Shown piece by piece: positions 50,508 through 57,796 of a DNA stretch of 64,000 nt. Source of the stretch: an uncultured Rhodospirillales bacterium. Lineage in GTDB: Bacteria; Pseudomonadota; Alphaproteobacteria; Acetobacterales; Acetobacteraceae. The stretch covers positions 1-64,000 of the forward strand of contig CAIYMY010000028.1 in assembly GCA_903927465.1 (NCBI GenBank), written 5' to 3'. Every line of letters begins with the position of its first letter. The stretch's first letter is position 1. The notes under the pieces are model-generated. The model did not search any database. It saw nothing but the letters and a program-made list of their open reading frames with translations, and had not been told where the DNA came from. The translations under genes and the position numbers were made by a program.

Positions 50508-51257
50508 TCAGAACTCCTCAAAAATTCGGCCACAGCCTTCACGCTTTTCTGCAATCCCATTGGTGCGCAGCGCATGCCAATAGGTGGCAGCATTGATGGC
50601 CAAGACCGGCTTGCCCAACCAAAGCTCCGCCGCTGCCGCCACGCGGATCATGGAAAGATTGGTACCCACCTGCACAATCGCATCCACATCATCACCATCA
50701 AGCCGCTTCAAGGCCGCCACACATTCAGCCGGCGTCACCTGCGCAATGCCGGTCCAACTGCGGCATTGCAGCGCAATGTCACGCACCACACTGAAACCCA
50801 TATCGCCGAAATAACGCGCCACTTCCGCATTCATCACCGGCCAATAAGGTGTGAGCACCGCAAGGCGCCGAATACCGCCAAAGGCATTCAAGGCCGCGGT
50901 GCAGGAATGGCTGCCAATGCTGATCCCAAGGCCAGAGACATCCCTGACCTGCGCCACAAAATCATCAGCGCCCTTCTGGCCACCAAAGAAGGTAATGGCC
51001 GACATGCCCATCACCAGATAATCCGGATGGCAGGTCATCACACTGCGCACCGCATCCATCGTGTTGCCACTGATCACCGAAATCCCGGCACGAAAACTTT
51101 CATTGGAAACGGCATCCGAATCAGGCGTGAAAATGCGGCTATAGTGATTGGTCACACCCGCCGGGCGCAGCGCGTCATAATCCGGCTGCACCACCGTATT
51201 GGTGGAAGGACCCATCACACCAAAAAGCTTTCGCCAGCCTAGGATATCGCGGGACAT
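50508..51257 (-). CDS. Asp/Glu racemase superfamily protein (maleate isomerase / arylmalonate decarboxylase-like)
   Basis: The 249-residue protein opens with FGVMGPSTNTVVQPDYDALRP, the GPSxNTxxxP element of the maleate cis-trans isomerase/AMDase branch. The strand loops where maleate isomerases carry catalytic Cys read YLVMGMSAITFFGG and DAIVQVGTNLS, so Ser and Gly replace the expected Cys residues. Other Cys (TCHPDY, SHSCTAAL) are present but misplaced. It is probably a variant-function enzyme on a dicarboxylate or malonate. AGGAG precedes the ATG at 51257. It is probably co-transcribed with the DehI-like gene. Confidence 0.78.
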   Translation of the reverse strand: MSRDILGWRKLFGVMGPSTNTVVQPDYDALRPAGVTNHYSRIFTPDSDAVSNESFRAGISVISGNTMDAVRSVMTCHPDYLVMGMSAITFFGGQKGADDFVAQVRDVSGLGISIGSHSCTAALNAFGGIRRLAVLTPYWPVMNAEVARYFGDMGFSVVRDIALQCRSWTGIAQVTPAECVAALKRLDGDDVDAIVQVGTNLSMIRVAAAAELWLGKPVLAINAATYWHALRTNGIAEKREGCGRIFEEF

Positions 51258-51399
51258 GGGTGCACTCCTGGTTAGAAAAGCATCATAACAGAAGCGGGAG
51301 GGCTCTGCCCTCCCGCACCCGCCCGCCAAGGGCCGTGAGGCCCTTGGAACCCAATACTTGGGCCTGTGCAGCGGCAGAAGGGCACGCTAAAGCCCCATC

Positions 51400-52563
51400 A
51401 TGCGCTTCGAACCCACCCCCCGCCCCGCCCTTGCTGAAATCCCCGGCTCCTTGATCCGAGAGGTCTCGGAAGTCGGGCGCTATATGCCCGATGTCATTCC
51501 CCTCTGGTTTGGGGAACCGGATACGGTCACGCCGGATTTCGTGCGGGAAGCGGCGAAGCTGGCGCTGGATGAAGGCAAAACCTTCTACGCGCCCAATCCA
51601 GGCATCCCACCGCTGCGGGAAGCCATCGCGGCTTACCTCAAGCGCAATAATCGCCCTGTCGGCACATCGCGCGTGGCCGTCACGGCATCGGGCGTCAATG
51701 CGCTGATGCTGGTGGCGCAAGCCCTGCTCTCGCCGGGTGATCGCGTGGTCATACCCGCCCCCGCCTGGCCCAATATGGATGGTATTGCGCGCGTGATGGG
51801 CGCGGAAGTCACCGATATGCCGCTTCGCTTGATGAACGGTATCTGGCGCGCGGATTTGGATGAATTGCTCGCCGCCATCACGCCCGATACCAAGCTGCTT
51901 TTCCTGAATAGCCCCGGCAATCCCACGGGCTGGACACTGACTGCCGAAGAACAGCGCGCCATTCTGGCCAAATGCCGTCAGACCGGCACCTGGATCCTTT
52001 CAGATGAGGTCTATGAAAGGCTCTATTTCGCCGGCGATGCTGCGCCGTCCTTTCTTGAAATTGCGGATGAGCAGGACCGCGTGGTCTCAGTCAATTCCTT
52101 CTCCAAATCCTGGGCCATGACCGGCTGGCGGCTGGGCTGGATTGTCGCACCACCGGCGCTGATGGATGCCATCGGCAAGCTCAATGAATTCAACATGTCA
52201 TCCGCGCCCACCTTCATCCAGCATGCGGGTGTGGTGGCGCTGGACAAGGGCGATGCCTTCATCGCGGAAACCCGCGCGCGGTATTTGAAAGCGCGTGATA
52301 TCGCCCATGCCGCGCTTTCCTCCGTGCCCGGCATCACCGCACCGCGCCCGGATGGCGCGATGTATCTGTTCCTGAAGGTGGAAGGCTGCACGGATAGCCT
52401 GGCGCTTGCGAAGTCCCTGCTGCATTCGGCCCGCGTTGGCATAGCGCCTGGTGCGGCCTTTGGTGCGGGCGGGGAAGGCCATTTGCGGCTGTGCTTCGCG
52501 CAAAGCGAGGCGCGCATCCGTGAAGCGAGTGGGCGGCTGGCTGAGGGGCTCAGCAAGCGCTGA
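51400..52563 (+). CDS. PLP-dependent class I/II aminotransferase
   Basis: The 387-residue fold-type I enzyme has TFYAPNPGIPPLREAIAAYL (substrate/cofactor entry), NSPGNPTGWTL, ILSDEVYERLYF (Asp to pyridine N) and SFSKSWAMTGWRLGW, where the Lys of SFSK binds PLP. The end has LRLCFAQSEARIREA with the substrate-carboxylate Arg. It resembles alphaproteobacterial aspartate/aromatic-type aminotransferases, but the substrate is not determinable. It faces away from the racemase-like operon and ends at repeat E. Confidence 0.9.
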   Translation: MRFEPTPRPALAEIPGSLIREVSEVGRYMPDVIPLWFGEPDTVTPDFVREAAKLALDEGKTFYAPNPGIPPLREAIAAYLKRNNRPVGTSRVAVTASGVNALMLVAQALLSPGDRVVIPAPAWPNMDGIARVMGAEVTDMPLRLMNGIWRADLDELLAAITPDTKLLFLNSPGNPTGWTLTAEEQRAILAKCRQTGTWILSDEVYERLYFAGDAAPSFLEIADEQDRVVSVNSFSKSWAMTGWRLGWIVAPPALMDAIGKLNEFNMSSAPTFIQHAGVVALDKGDAFIAETRARYLKARDIAHAALSSVPGITAPRPDGAMYLFLKVEGCTDSLALAKSLLHSARVGIAPGAAFGAGGEGHLRLCFAQSEARIREASGRLAEGLSKR

Positions 52564-52569
52564 TGAGCG

Positions 52570-52625
52570 CTAGTGGTGCGATTCACGCTGCTGCCGGGAA
52601 CCGACAGCAGCGACCGGACCACTAG
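52570..52625. repeat. CTAG-ended double hairpin E, related to module 2 of the dispersed repeat
   Basis: Perfect outer arms CTAGTGGT (52570-52577) and ACCACTAG (52618-52625) enclose a second perfect stem GCTGCTG/CAGCAGC with the loop CCGGGAACCGA. It shares the CTAGTG boundary and GGGAAC core with module 2 of copies A and B but not the rest. It occupies the whole space between convergent genes, and its right CTAG supplies the TAG stop of the minus-strand gene. There is no T-run. Confidence 0.75.
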
Positions 52626-52939
52626 CGGCGCAACTCCCCCGCAAATTCCAGGATTTCCCGAGACCGCGTGACCCGGCTGCCCCAGACGCGGTCAAATTCC
52701 GCGATCAGCTTGCTGAGCGCGGGTGAACCCGGCAGGGCTTCAACCGCCGCCATGCTCGGAAATTCATAAAAGGCGAAATGGAGCGATGGGTCCGTCTTGC
52801 TCCAGCAGCGCCAGGCATGGGCGACGCCAAAGGCGGTCAGCGCATCGGGCAAATGTTCCTTTTCATACCAGGTGTCGAAACCGGGCCGGTCGGCTGGGTC
52901 GGCGACCACGGCGCGCACCATGAAGAAAGCCTTGGACAT
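52622..52939 (-). CDS. Small ferredoxin-like-fold protein (EthD/Dabb-like), unknown function
   Basis: The 105-residue protein MSKAFFMVRAVVADPADRPG continues FDTWYEKEHLPDALTAFGV, the WY..EHLPD pattern of the alpha-beta barrel EthD/Dabb-like dimeric families, and FAFYEFPSMAAVEAL. These are often accessory or degradative enzymes, but no function can be assigned. AGGAAAC precedes the ATG at 52939. Its stop codon is formed by the CTAG end of repeat E. Confidence 0.75.
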   Translation of the reverse strand: MSKAFFMVRAVVADPADRPGFDTWYEKEHLPDALTAFGVAHAWRCWSKTDPSLHFAFYEFPSMAAVEALPGSPALSKLIAEFDRVWGSRVTRSREILEFAGELRR

Positions 52940-53281
52940 GTATGTTTCCTGTATTGAACGGCCCGACTGGGCGACTGTGGCTATAGGGGCATATTGCGAT
53001 TGGGATATCAACGCTTGGGCGGCCCAGCCTGGTGCGCTGAGGCCATGCACGGGAAGCGAACGCGCTTGTGTCAGTGGCTAAAGGCCTGCCACAATATGTT
53101 GGAAGCAGTGTAGCGAATTTTGTGTCGAGTCGCGCGTTGCGGATTTGTTCTTTTTATTGTCTTTATCTACTTGAAAAACAAAGAAAAAATAATTAATGTA
53201 CTTCGTTAATGGTTGCCGCTTTGTTCACTGCTTTCAGGAAGGGCGCCTTATCACCTCGCGAATCGGGCACCCCAGCACCCC
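52940..53281. other. Intergenic region with a marked AT-rich segment
   Basis: The 340 bp between the small protein and the MFS gene contain no convincing gene. About 53090-53225 is strikingly AT-rich for this genome (for example TTTTTATTGTCTTTATC and AAAAAATAATTAATG). It may hold the promoter of the small minus-strand gene or be a relic of foreign DNA. No inverted ends or transposase fragment were found. Confidence 0.4.
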
Positions 53282-54463
53282 TCAGCGCCGCGCCAAAAGC
53301 AGCGCCAGCACCATGATCCCACCCGCCGCCAGCCCCAGCGTGGCCGGCAAGCCAAAGATCATATCCCCTAGCCCATAGAAGATCGGGCCAAGCGATTGGC
53401 CGCCAAAAAAGGCAAAGGCATGCAAGGACATGGCGCTGGCCCGCGCCTGAGGGGCGAGCTCGGTCGCGCGGGTCTGGATGGCGTTGTGGATCATGTAGAA
53501 CCCAAGCCCGAGCCCAAGCCCCGAGAGGGCCGCGATCACCAAGGATGGCGCCAGCGCAAAACCAATCAGCGCGGCCGCTGCGGTGGCGCCGCCAATGCGG
53601 ATCACGCCGGCCTGGCCGAAGCGGGCCAGCAGGGGGGCGACCAAAGCGGCAAAGACCAGCCCGCCAAGGCCAAAGGCGCCAATGGCGAAGCCTGCTTCCA
53701 TGGTGCTGCCAATGCCGCGTTCGATCAGCAGGGGCGCGATGAAGGGAAAGGTGCCAAAGACCAGGCCACCTTCCACCGCCACCGCAGCGAATAGCGGCAG
53801 TGCGGCAGGATTGGCGATGATGCCGCGATAGCGTTGTAGTGCGACCACCGGGTCATAGCGTGTCATGACTTCGCGTGCGGCGCCTCGGGCGGCCAGGATC
53901 AGGGCGACAAGCCCGATGAAAGCGGCGATGGCGCAAACCACCAGCACGCCGCGCCAGCCGGCAATGGCGGCAATCGGCCCTGCCACCACGCCGCCCGCAA
54001 TCTGCCCGCTGATGCCAAAGACCAGAATGCGCGATAGCGCCACCTGTCGGTATTTCAGCGATACCGCGTCCCCCATGATGGCGAGCGTGAGTGGCATCAT
54101 GCCCCCCGCCGCCATGCCGGAAGCTGCGCGAAATGCCATCAACCAGCCAAAGCTCGCCGAAACCGCCGCCGCCAGCAGCATGACGCCCAGCATTGCCACG
54201 CAGATCATGACAATCCGCCGCTTGCCGATGGAATCCGCGACCGGCCCCAGGATTGGCTGCACCAGGGCGAAGGGCAGGGTATAGGCGGTGCCGAGCAAGG
54301 CGGCCTCGGCCACGGTCACGCTGAATTCCCCGGCGATTTCGGCGACGGTGGGGTCAGTGACGCGTGTCGCAAAGGCGCCGGCAAAGACCGCCGGGCCGAA
54401 AATCGCCAGCACGCGGCGCATCTTGGCCTTTTCGGTGGCTTCGCTTTCTTCGCTTGCCGTCAC
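53282..54463 (-). CDS. MFS transporter
   Basis: A 393-residue, 12-helix major facilitator. The loop 2-3 motif reads GPVADSIGKRRIVM, and the N-terminal half has VTVAEAALLGTAYTLPFALVQP as in DHA1/AraJ-like drug and sugar exporters. The start is a GTG overlapping the trpF stop (GTGA), so it is the last gene of the lapA-pyrF-trpF unit. The substrate is unknown; its place where trpBA often follow trpF is incidental or recent. Confidence 0.85.
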   Translation of the reverse strand: MTASEESEATEKAKMRRVLAIFGPAVFAGAFATRVTDPTVAEIAGEFSVTVAEAALLGTAYTLPFALVQPILGPVADSIGKRRIVMICVAMLGVMLLAAAVSASFGWLMAFRAASGMAAGGMMPLTLAIMGDAVSLKYRQVALSRILVFGISGQIAGGVVAGPIAAIAGWRGVLVVCAIAAFIGLVALILAARGAAREVMTRYDPVVALQRYRGIIANPAALPLFAAVAVEGGLVFGTFPFIAPLLIERGIGSTMEAGFAIGAFGLGGLVFAALVAPLLARFGQAGVIRIGGATAAAALIGFALAPSLVIAALSGLGLGLGFYMIHNAIQTRATELAPQARASAMSLHAFAFFGGQSLGPIFYGLGDMIFGLPATLGLAAGGIMVLALLLARR

Positions 54464-55101
54464 GCGCGGGCGGCTTTGGCATGGGCGATGAAGGCAGCGA
54501 TGGCGGCGGGGTCCTTGATGCCCCGCGCGCGTTCAACGCCGGACGACACATCCACGCCCGTCGCGCCGGAAGCGATGATGGCCTCGGCCACATTCTCCGG
54601 CGTCAGCCCGCCCGCGAGCAGCCAGGGGCGCGGCGGGTGTTCGCCCTTCATCAGCGACCAATCAAAGGCCAGCGCATTTCCCCCAGGCAGGGTACTGCCA
54701 GGCGGTGGGCGGGCATCGAGCAAGAAGTAATCCACCTGATCGGCGTAATCCGCCAAGCGCGCGAGATCGGCCTTGCTGCCAATGCCAAGCGCCTTCATCA
54801 CGGGCTTGCGGAAACGGGCGCGGATTTCGCCGGCCCGGGCTGGGGTTTCTTCGCCATGCAATTGCAAGATATCGAGCGGCACTTCGGCCAAAGTCACGGC
54901 CAGGGTGGCGTCATCGGGGTCCACAAACAGCCCAACGCGCTTCGGGCCGCCCGCATAGGAACGCACAAGCAAACCAGCCTCGGCGGGCGTCACAGCGCGC
55001 GGGGAGGGTGGGAAGAAGACGAACCCTACCATATCCGCCCCTTCTTCACGCGCGGCTTCCAGCCCGGTCACGTCCTTGATGCCGCAAATCTTGACCAGCA
55101 C
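54460..55101 (-). CDS. trpF: Phosphoribosylanthranilate isomerase
   Basis: TrpF catalyses the Amadori rearrangement in tryptophan synthesis. The 213-residue barrel begins with VKICGIKD (catalytic Cys) and contains VGFVFFPPSPRAV, LQLHGEE, LLAGGLTPENV and VDVSSGVE. I use the GTG at 55101, five bases after the pyrF stop; the longer frame runs through pyrF in another phase and is not real. trpB and trpA, usual downstream partners in alphaproteobacteria, are not in the window. Confidence 0.94.
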   Translation of the reverse strand: MLVKICGIKDVTGLEAAREEGADMVGFVFFPPSPRAVTPAEAGLLVRSYAGGPKRVGLFVDPDDATLAVTLAEVPLDILQLHGEETPARAGEIRARFRKPVMKALGIGSKADLARLADYADQVDYFLLDARPPPGSTLPGGNALAFDWSLMKGEHPPRPWLLAGGLTPENVAEAIIASGATGVDVSSGVERARGIKDPAAIAAFIAHAKAARA

Positions 55102-55105
55102 CGCG

Positions 55106-55813
55106 TCAAAGCCCTGCCGCGATGGCGGCGGCGGCGGCTGCCGGGTCCGGCGCGCCGGTGATGGGGCGGCCAACCACGATCCAATCCGCGCCGGCGGCAA
55201 CAGCCTCGGCGGGCGTGGCGGTGCGGGCTTGGTCGCCAAGCGCGCTGCCGGCGGGGCGCACACCTGGCACCACCAGGAAGGGGGAAGGGCCAAGGGCTGC
55301 ACGCAGCACGCCGGCTTCCTGCGGGCTGCACACCAGCCCATCCGCCCCGGCGGCGAGCGCCAGGCGCGCCAGGCGCAGCACCTGATCGGCAGGGCTTGCG
55401 GCGACACCCGTGCTGGCCAGGGTGTCGGCGTCAATGCTGGTTAGCACCGTGACGGCCAGCAGCATGGGGCGATCAGCGCCGGCTTTCTCGGCCTCGGCCC
55501 GCGCGGCGGCGATCATGGCGGCACCGCCGGCGGCATGAAGCGTCATCATGGCGGGTTTTAGCGGCAGCAGGGAACGCACGGCACCGGCCACGGTATTCGG
55601 GATGTCGTGCAGCTTCAGATCCAGGAAAATGGGGCGATGCCGCGCCAGGGCGCTGACAATGCCGGGGCCGGCGGAGGTAAAAAGCTCAAGCCCCACCTTC
55701 AGTACACCGCAATGGGGCGCGAGGCTTTCCGCCAGGGCCTGAGCGCGCGCCGCATCGCCTGAATCAAGCGCTGGGATGATGCGGGCTGTGCCGCTAGTGG
55801 GGCGCGGGATCAT
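55106..55813 (-). CDS. pyrF: Orotidine-5'-phosphate decarboxylase
   Basis: PyrF makes UMP from OMP. The catalytic Lys and Asp lie in [13 protein letters not shown]. The N-terminal IIPALD, the central MMTLHAAGG and the late VVPGVRP and WIVVGRPIT are family motifs. Length 235 residues. It overlaps lapA (ATGA) and is followed by trpF; the two barrel genes together resemble other alphaproteobacterial ihfB-lapA-pyrF/trpF neighbourhoods. Confidence 0.95.
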   Translation of the reverse strand: MIPRPTSGTARIIPALDSGDAARAQALAESLAPHCGVLKVGLELFTSAGPGIVSALARHRPIFLDLKLHDIPNTVAGAVRSLLPLKPAMMTLHAAGGAAMIAAARAEAEKAGADRPMLLAVTVLTSIDADTLASTGVAASPADQVLRLARLALAAGADGLVCSPQEAGVLRAALGPSPFLVVPGVRPAGSALGDQARTATPAEAVAAGADWIVVGRPITGAPDPAAAAAAIAAGL

Positions 55814-56121
55814 GATTGGGTCAGGGCCCTTTGGTCGGCGACCTCCTGGGCGGCGCTGGCGTTGAGTGCGGTGATCCGCGCTTCAAGTTCCGCCACGCGG
55901 CGTTCTGCGGCGCGGCCACGGCGGCGCGCGGGCAGTGCTGCGGCCCAGGCGATCAGCGCGCCCAACAGGAAGGCCACAGCCGCGATGGACAATACGGCAA
56001 TCGCGGCAGAGGCGGTCCAGGCAACATCAAAGGGCCAGAGGCGCAATTCGATATTCTGCGGGTTGGAGAGCATGAAGAGCACCACCAGAATGGCGAGTGG
56101 CAGAAAGATGAACCAGCGCAT
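55810..56121 (-). CDS. lapA: LapA family (DUF1049) membrane protein
   Basis: The 103-residue protein has two transmembrane helices (about 1-18 and 37-62) around the short motif [13 protein letters not shown], then a coiled-coil tail ([16 protein letters not shown]). This is the LapA architecture; in E. coli LapA works with LapB in LPS assembly control. No lapB gene is seen. The start at 56121 is preferred over 56151. It sits between ihfB and pyrF as in many alphaproteobacteria. Confidence 0.85.
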   Translation of the reverse strand: MRWFIFLPLAILVVLFMLSNPQNIELRLWPFDVAWTASAAIAVLSIAAVAFLLGALIAWAAALPARRRGRAAERRVAELEARITALNASAAQEVADQRALTQS

Positions 56122-56273
56122 TGCGAGGCCTTTGGGGATCAGGTTGGCCACACAATCCCCGGTGGCGCCTTCGCGTCAAGGTTTAATCGCGCAAGGCGTG
56201 CCAGGCGCGAGGAGCATGGAGCGAAAAATCCACTATTGTCACTAATCAGAAAACGACGGGCAGCCTCAGCGCT

Positions 56274-56597
56274 TCACGCCCGGCGCGCTGCTGCGCGCTT
56301 GGCGGGTGCGGCCTGCTTCTTCGCGTTGATGCGTTCGCGTAATTCCTTGCCTGGCTTGAAATAGGGTACGGATTTCGGTTCTACCGGCACGGATTCCCCG
56401 GTGCGCGGATTGCGCCCGGTGCGGCCTTCGCGCGATTTCGTGGAAAACGCCCCAAAGCCGCGCAATTCCACACGATCACCGCGCGCAAGCGCCGCAGTAA
56501 TTTCACCGAAAATCGTCGCCACAATCGCTTCCACATCGCTTTCGCGCAAATGTGGGTTGCTCGCGGCCAATTGCGCGATCAGTTCCGATCTCGTCAT
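56274..56597 (-). CDS. ihfB: Integration host factor subunit beta
   Basis: This 107-residue DNA-bending protein of the HU/IHF family begins [17 protein letters not shown], an IHF-beta hallmark. It has [20 protein letters not shown], the DNA-intercalating [10 protein letters not shown] arm, and [15 protein letters not shown]. The Lys/Ala-rich tail is longer than in E. coli. It pairs with IhfA (not in the window). It lies in the rpsA-sppA-ihfB-lapA order. Confidence 0.94.
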   Translation of the reverse strand: MTRSELIAQLAASNPHLRESDVEAIVATIFGEITAALARGDRVELRGFGAFSTKSREGRTGRNPRTGESVPVEPKSVPYFKPGKELRERINAKKQAAPAKRAAARRA

Positions 56598-56722
56598 GCC
56601 GGGTTTTCTCCCTCAGCGTTTTTTGTTCGGGAACCAATATTTGCTTGGGTACCCTTACACCTCACCTGCAGAAAGCAAGCCCACAAAGCTGCACGCCTTG
56701 CCTGCACCGAACAGAACCTGCC

Positions 56723-57637
56723 CTATCTGGAAAGGTGCCAGACAGCGCGAGGGGCGTCAACGACAAACCATTCCGTCATCAGCGTTTTCACGAGGCCGCC
56801 CATAAACCTGTTAAGGAATTTCTCCACCTTGTCGCGCGGTTCCAAATCCCGCACCGGCAGGGCTTCCGCAACACCCTTCTGGGCGGCGAGCCAGGCGCGG
56901 GCCTCGGCCTCCCCGCCAATGGCGTCAATGAGGCCCAGGGGAAGCGCCTGGCGCCCGGTAAAGACCCTGCCATCTGCCAAGGGGCGCACGCGCGCTTCAT
57001 CCATGCGCCGGCCGCTCGCCACCATGGTGATGAATTGGCCGTGCAAATCTTCCAGAACGCGCATCATCTCGGCCCGGCCCTGATCGGTCAGCGGCTGGAA
57101 GGGGTTGGGCTGCGCCTTAAAGGGGCCGGTCGCCAGGATATCGGGTCGTACGCCAAGCCTCGCCATCAATTCCGAGACATCGAAGCTTTGCAGCAGAACG
57201 CCGATCGAACCCGTGATCGTCGCCTCCCGCGCCAGTACATGCTGCGCGGGCATGGCGATCATATAACCCGCCGAAGCTGCTGTGCCGCCCATCAGCGCAA
57301 CGATCGGCTTTTTCTCAGCGAAGCGCTTGAGCGCGCCGTGCAAAGCCTCGCCCCCCGCCATGCTACCGCCGGGGCTGTCTATCACGAGTAGCATCGCTTG
57401 GGCGGAGGTATCGCGGCTTGCTTCTTCGATCACCTCCAGCAGGCGGCGGTCTTCCAGGATGGTGCCTTCAATACGGAGCCTGAGCACATGATCATTGGAA
57501 GCTAGACCGCCCAGGCTGCCCCCGCCGAACATCAATGCAAGCGCTGCGATCACGCCAAGCACCGCAAGCGTGCGCCAAAGACTGACACGGCGCGACAGGC
57601 GGCGCCGTTCGGCGATGAGGTCGGCTTCAAGAGACAT
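56723..57637 (-). CDS. sppA: Signal peptide peptidase SppA (single-unit type)
   Basis: This 304-residue S49 peptidase digests released signal peptides in the membrane. One transmembrane segment (about residues 21-45) precedes the catalytic domain. The nucleophile Ser lies in TITGSIGVLLQ, the candidate general-base Lys in ATGPFKAQPNPF, and GRVFTGRQALPLGLID is conserved. I start at 57637 (MSLEADLIAERRR); an upstream ATG at 57721 would run the protein through the palindromic leader. A 13-bp perfect inverted repeat lies about 45 bp upstream. Confidence 0.9.
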   Translation of the reverse strand: MSLEADLIAERRRLSRRVSLWRTLAVLGVIAALALMFGGGSLGGLASNDHVLRLRIEGTILEDRRLLEVIEEASRDTSAQAMLLVIDSPGGSMAGGEALHGALKRFAEKKPIVALMGGTAASAGYMIAMPAQHVLAREATITGSIGVLLQSFDVSELMARLGVRPDILATGPFKAQPNPFQPLTDQGRAEMMRVLEDLHGQFITMVASGRRMDEARVRPLADGRVFTGRQALPLGLIDAIGGEAEARAWLAAQKGVAEALPVRDLEPRDKVEKFLNRFMGGLVKTLMTEWFVVDAPRAVWHLSR

Positions 57638-57681
57638 GGATTGTTTGTGGCGCGCGGCGCGCGGCGGGGCAAGGGGTAGAT

Positions 57682-57714
57682 CAGACAATGACCCTTTTTC
57701 TGGGTCATTGTCTG
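57682..57714. promoter_or_regulatory. Perfect 13-bp inverted repeat upstream of sppA
   Basis: CAGACAATGACCC (57682-57694) and GGGTCATTGTCTG (57702-57714) pair perfectly over the loop TTTTTCT. Read on the minus strand it lies between the rpsA terminator and the sppA start. With no T-run following, it fits a dimeric repressor operator or a stabilising leader hairpin better than a terminator. It is less GC-rich than the surroundings. Confidence 0.6.
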
Positions 57715-57738
57715 GTATCATCCGTGGATGAGGCGTTA

Positions 57739-57770
57739 AAAAACCCCGGGGCATTGCTGCCCCGGGGCTG
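57739..57770 (-). terminator. Rho-independent terminator of rpsA
   Basis: CCCCGGGGCA/TGCCCCGGGG (57744-57767) forms a perfect ten-base stem with a four-base loop, followed on the minus strand by six T residues. It ends rpsA transcripts 27 bp after the stop and separates rpsA from sppA. Confidence 0.9.
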
Positions 57771-57796
57771 ATACTCTGTCAGTCAAGAACCAGGGA

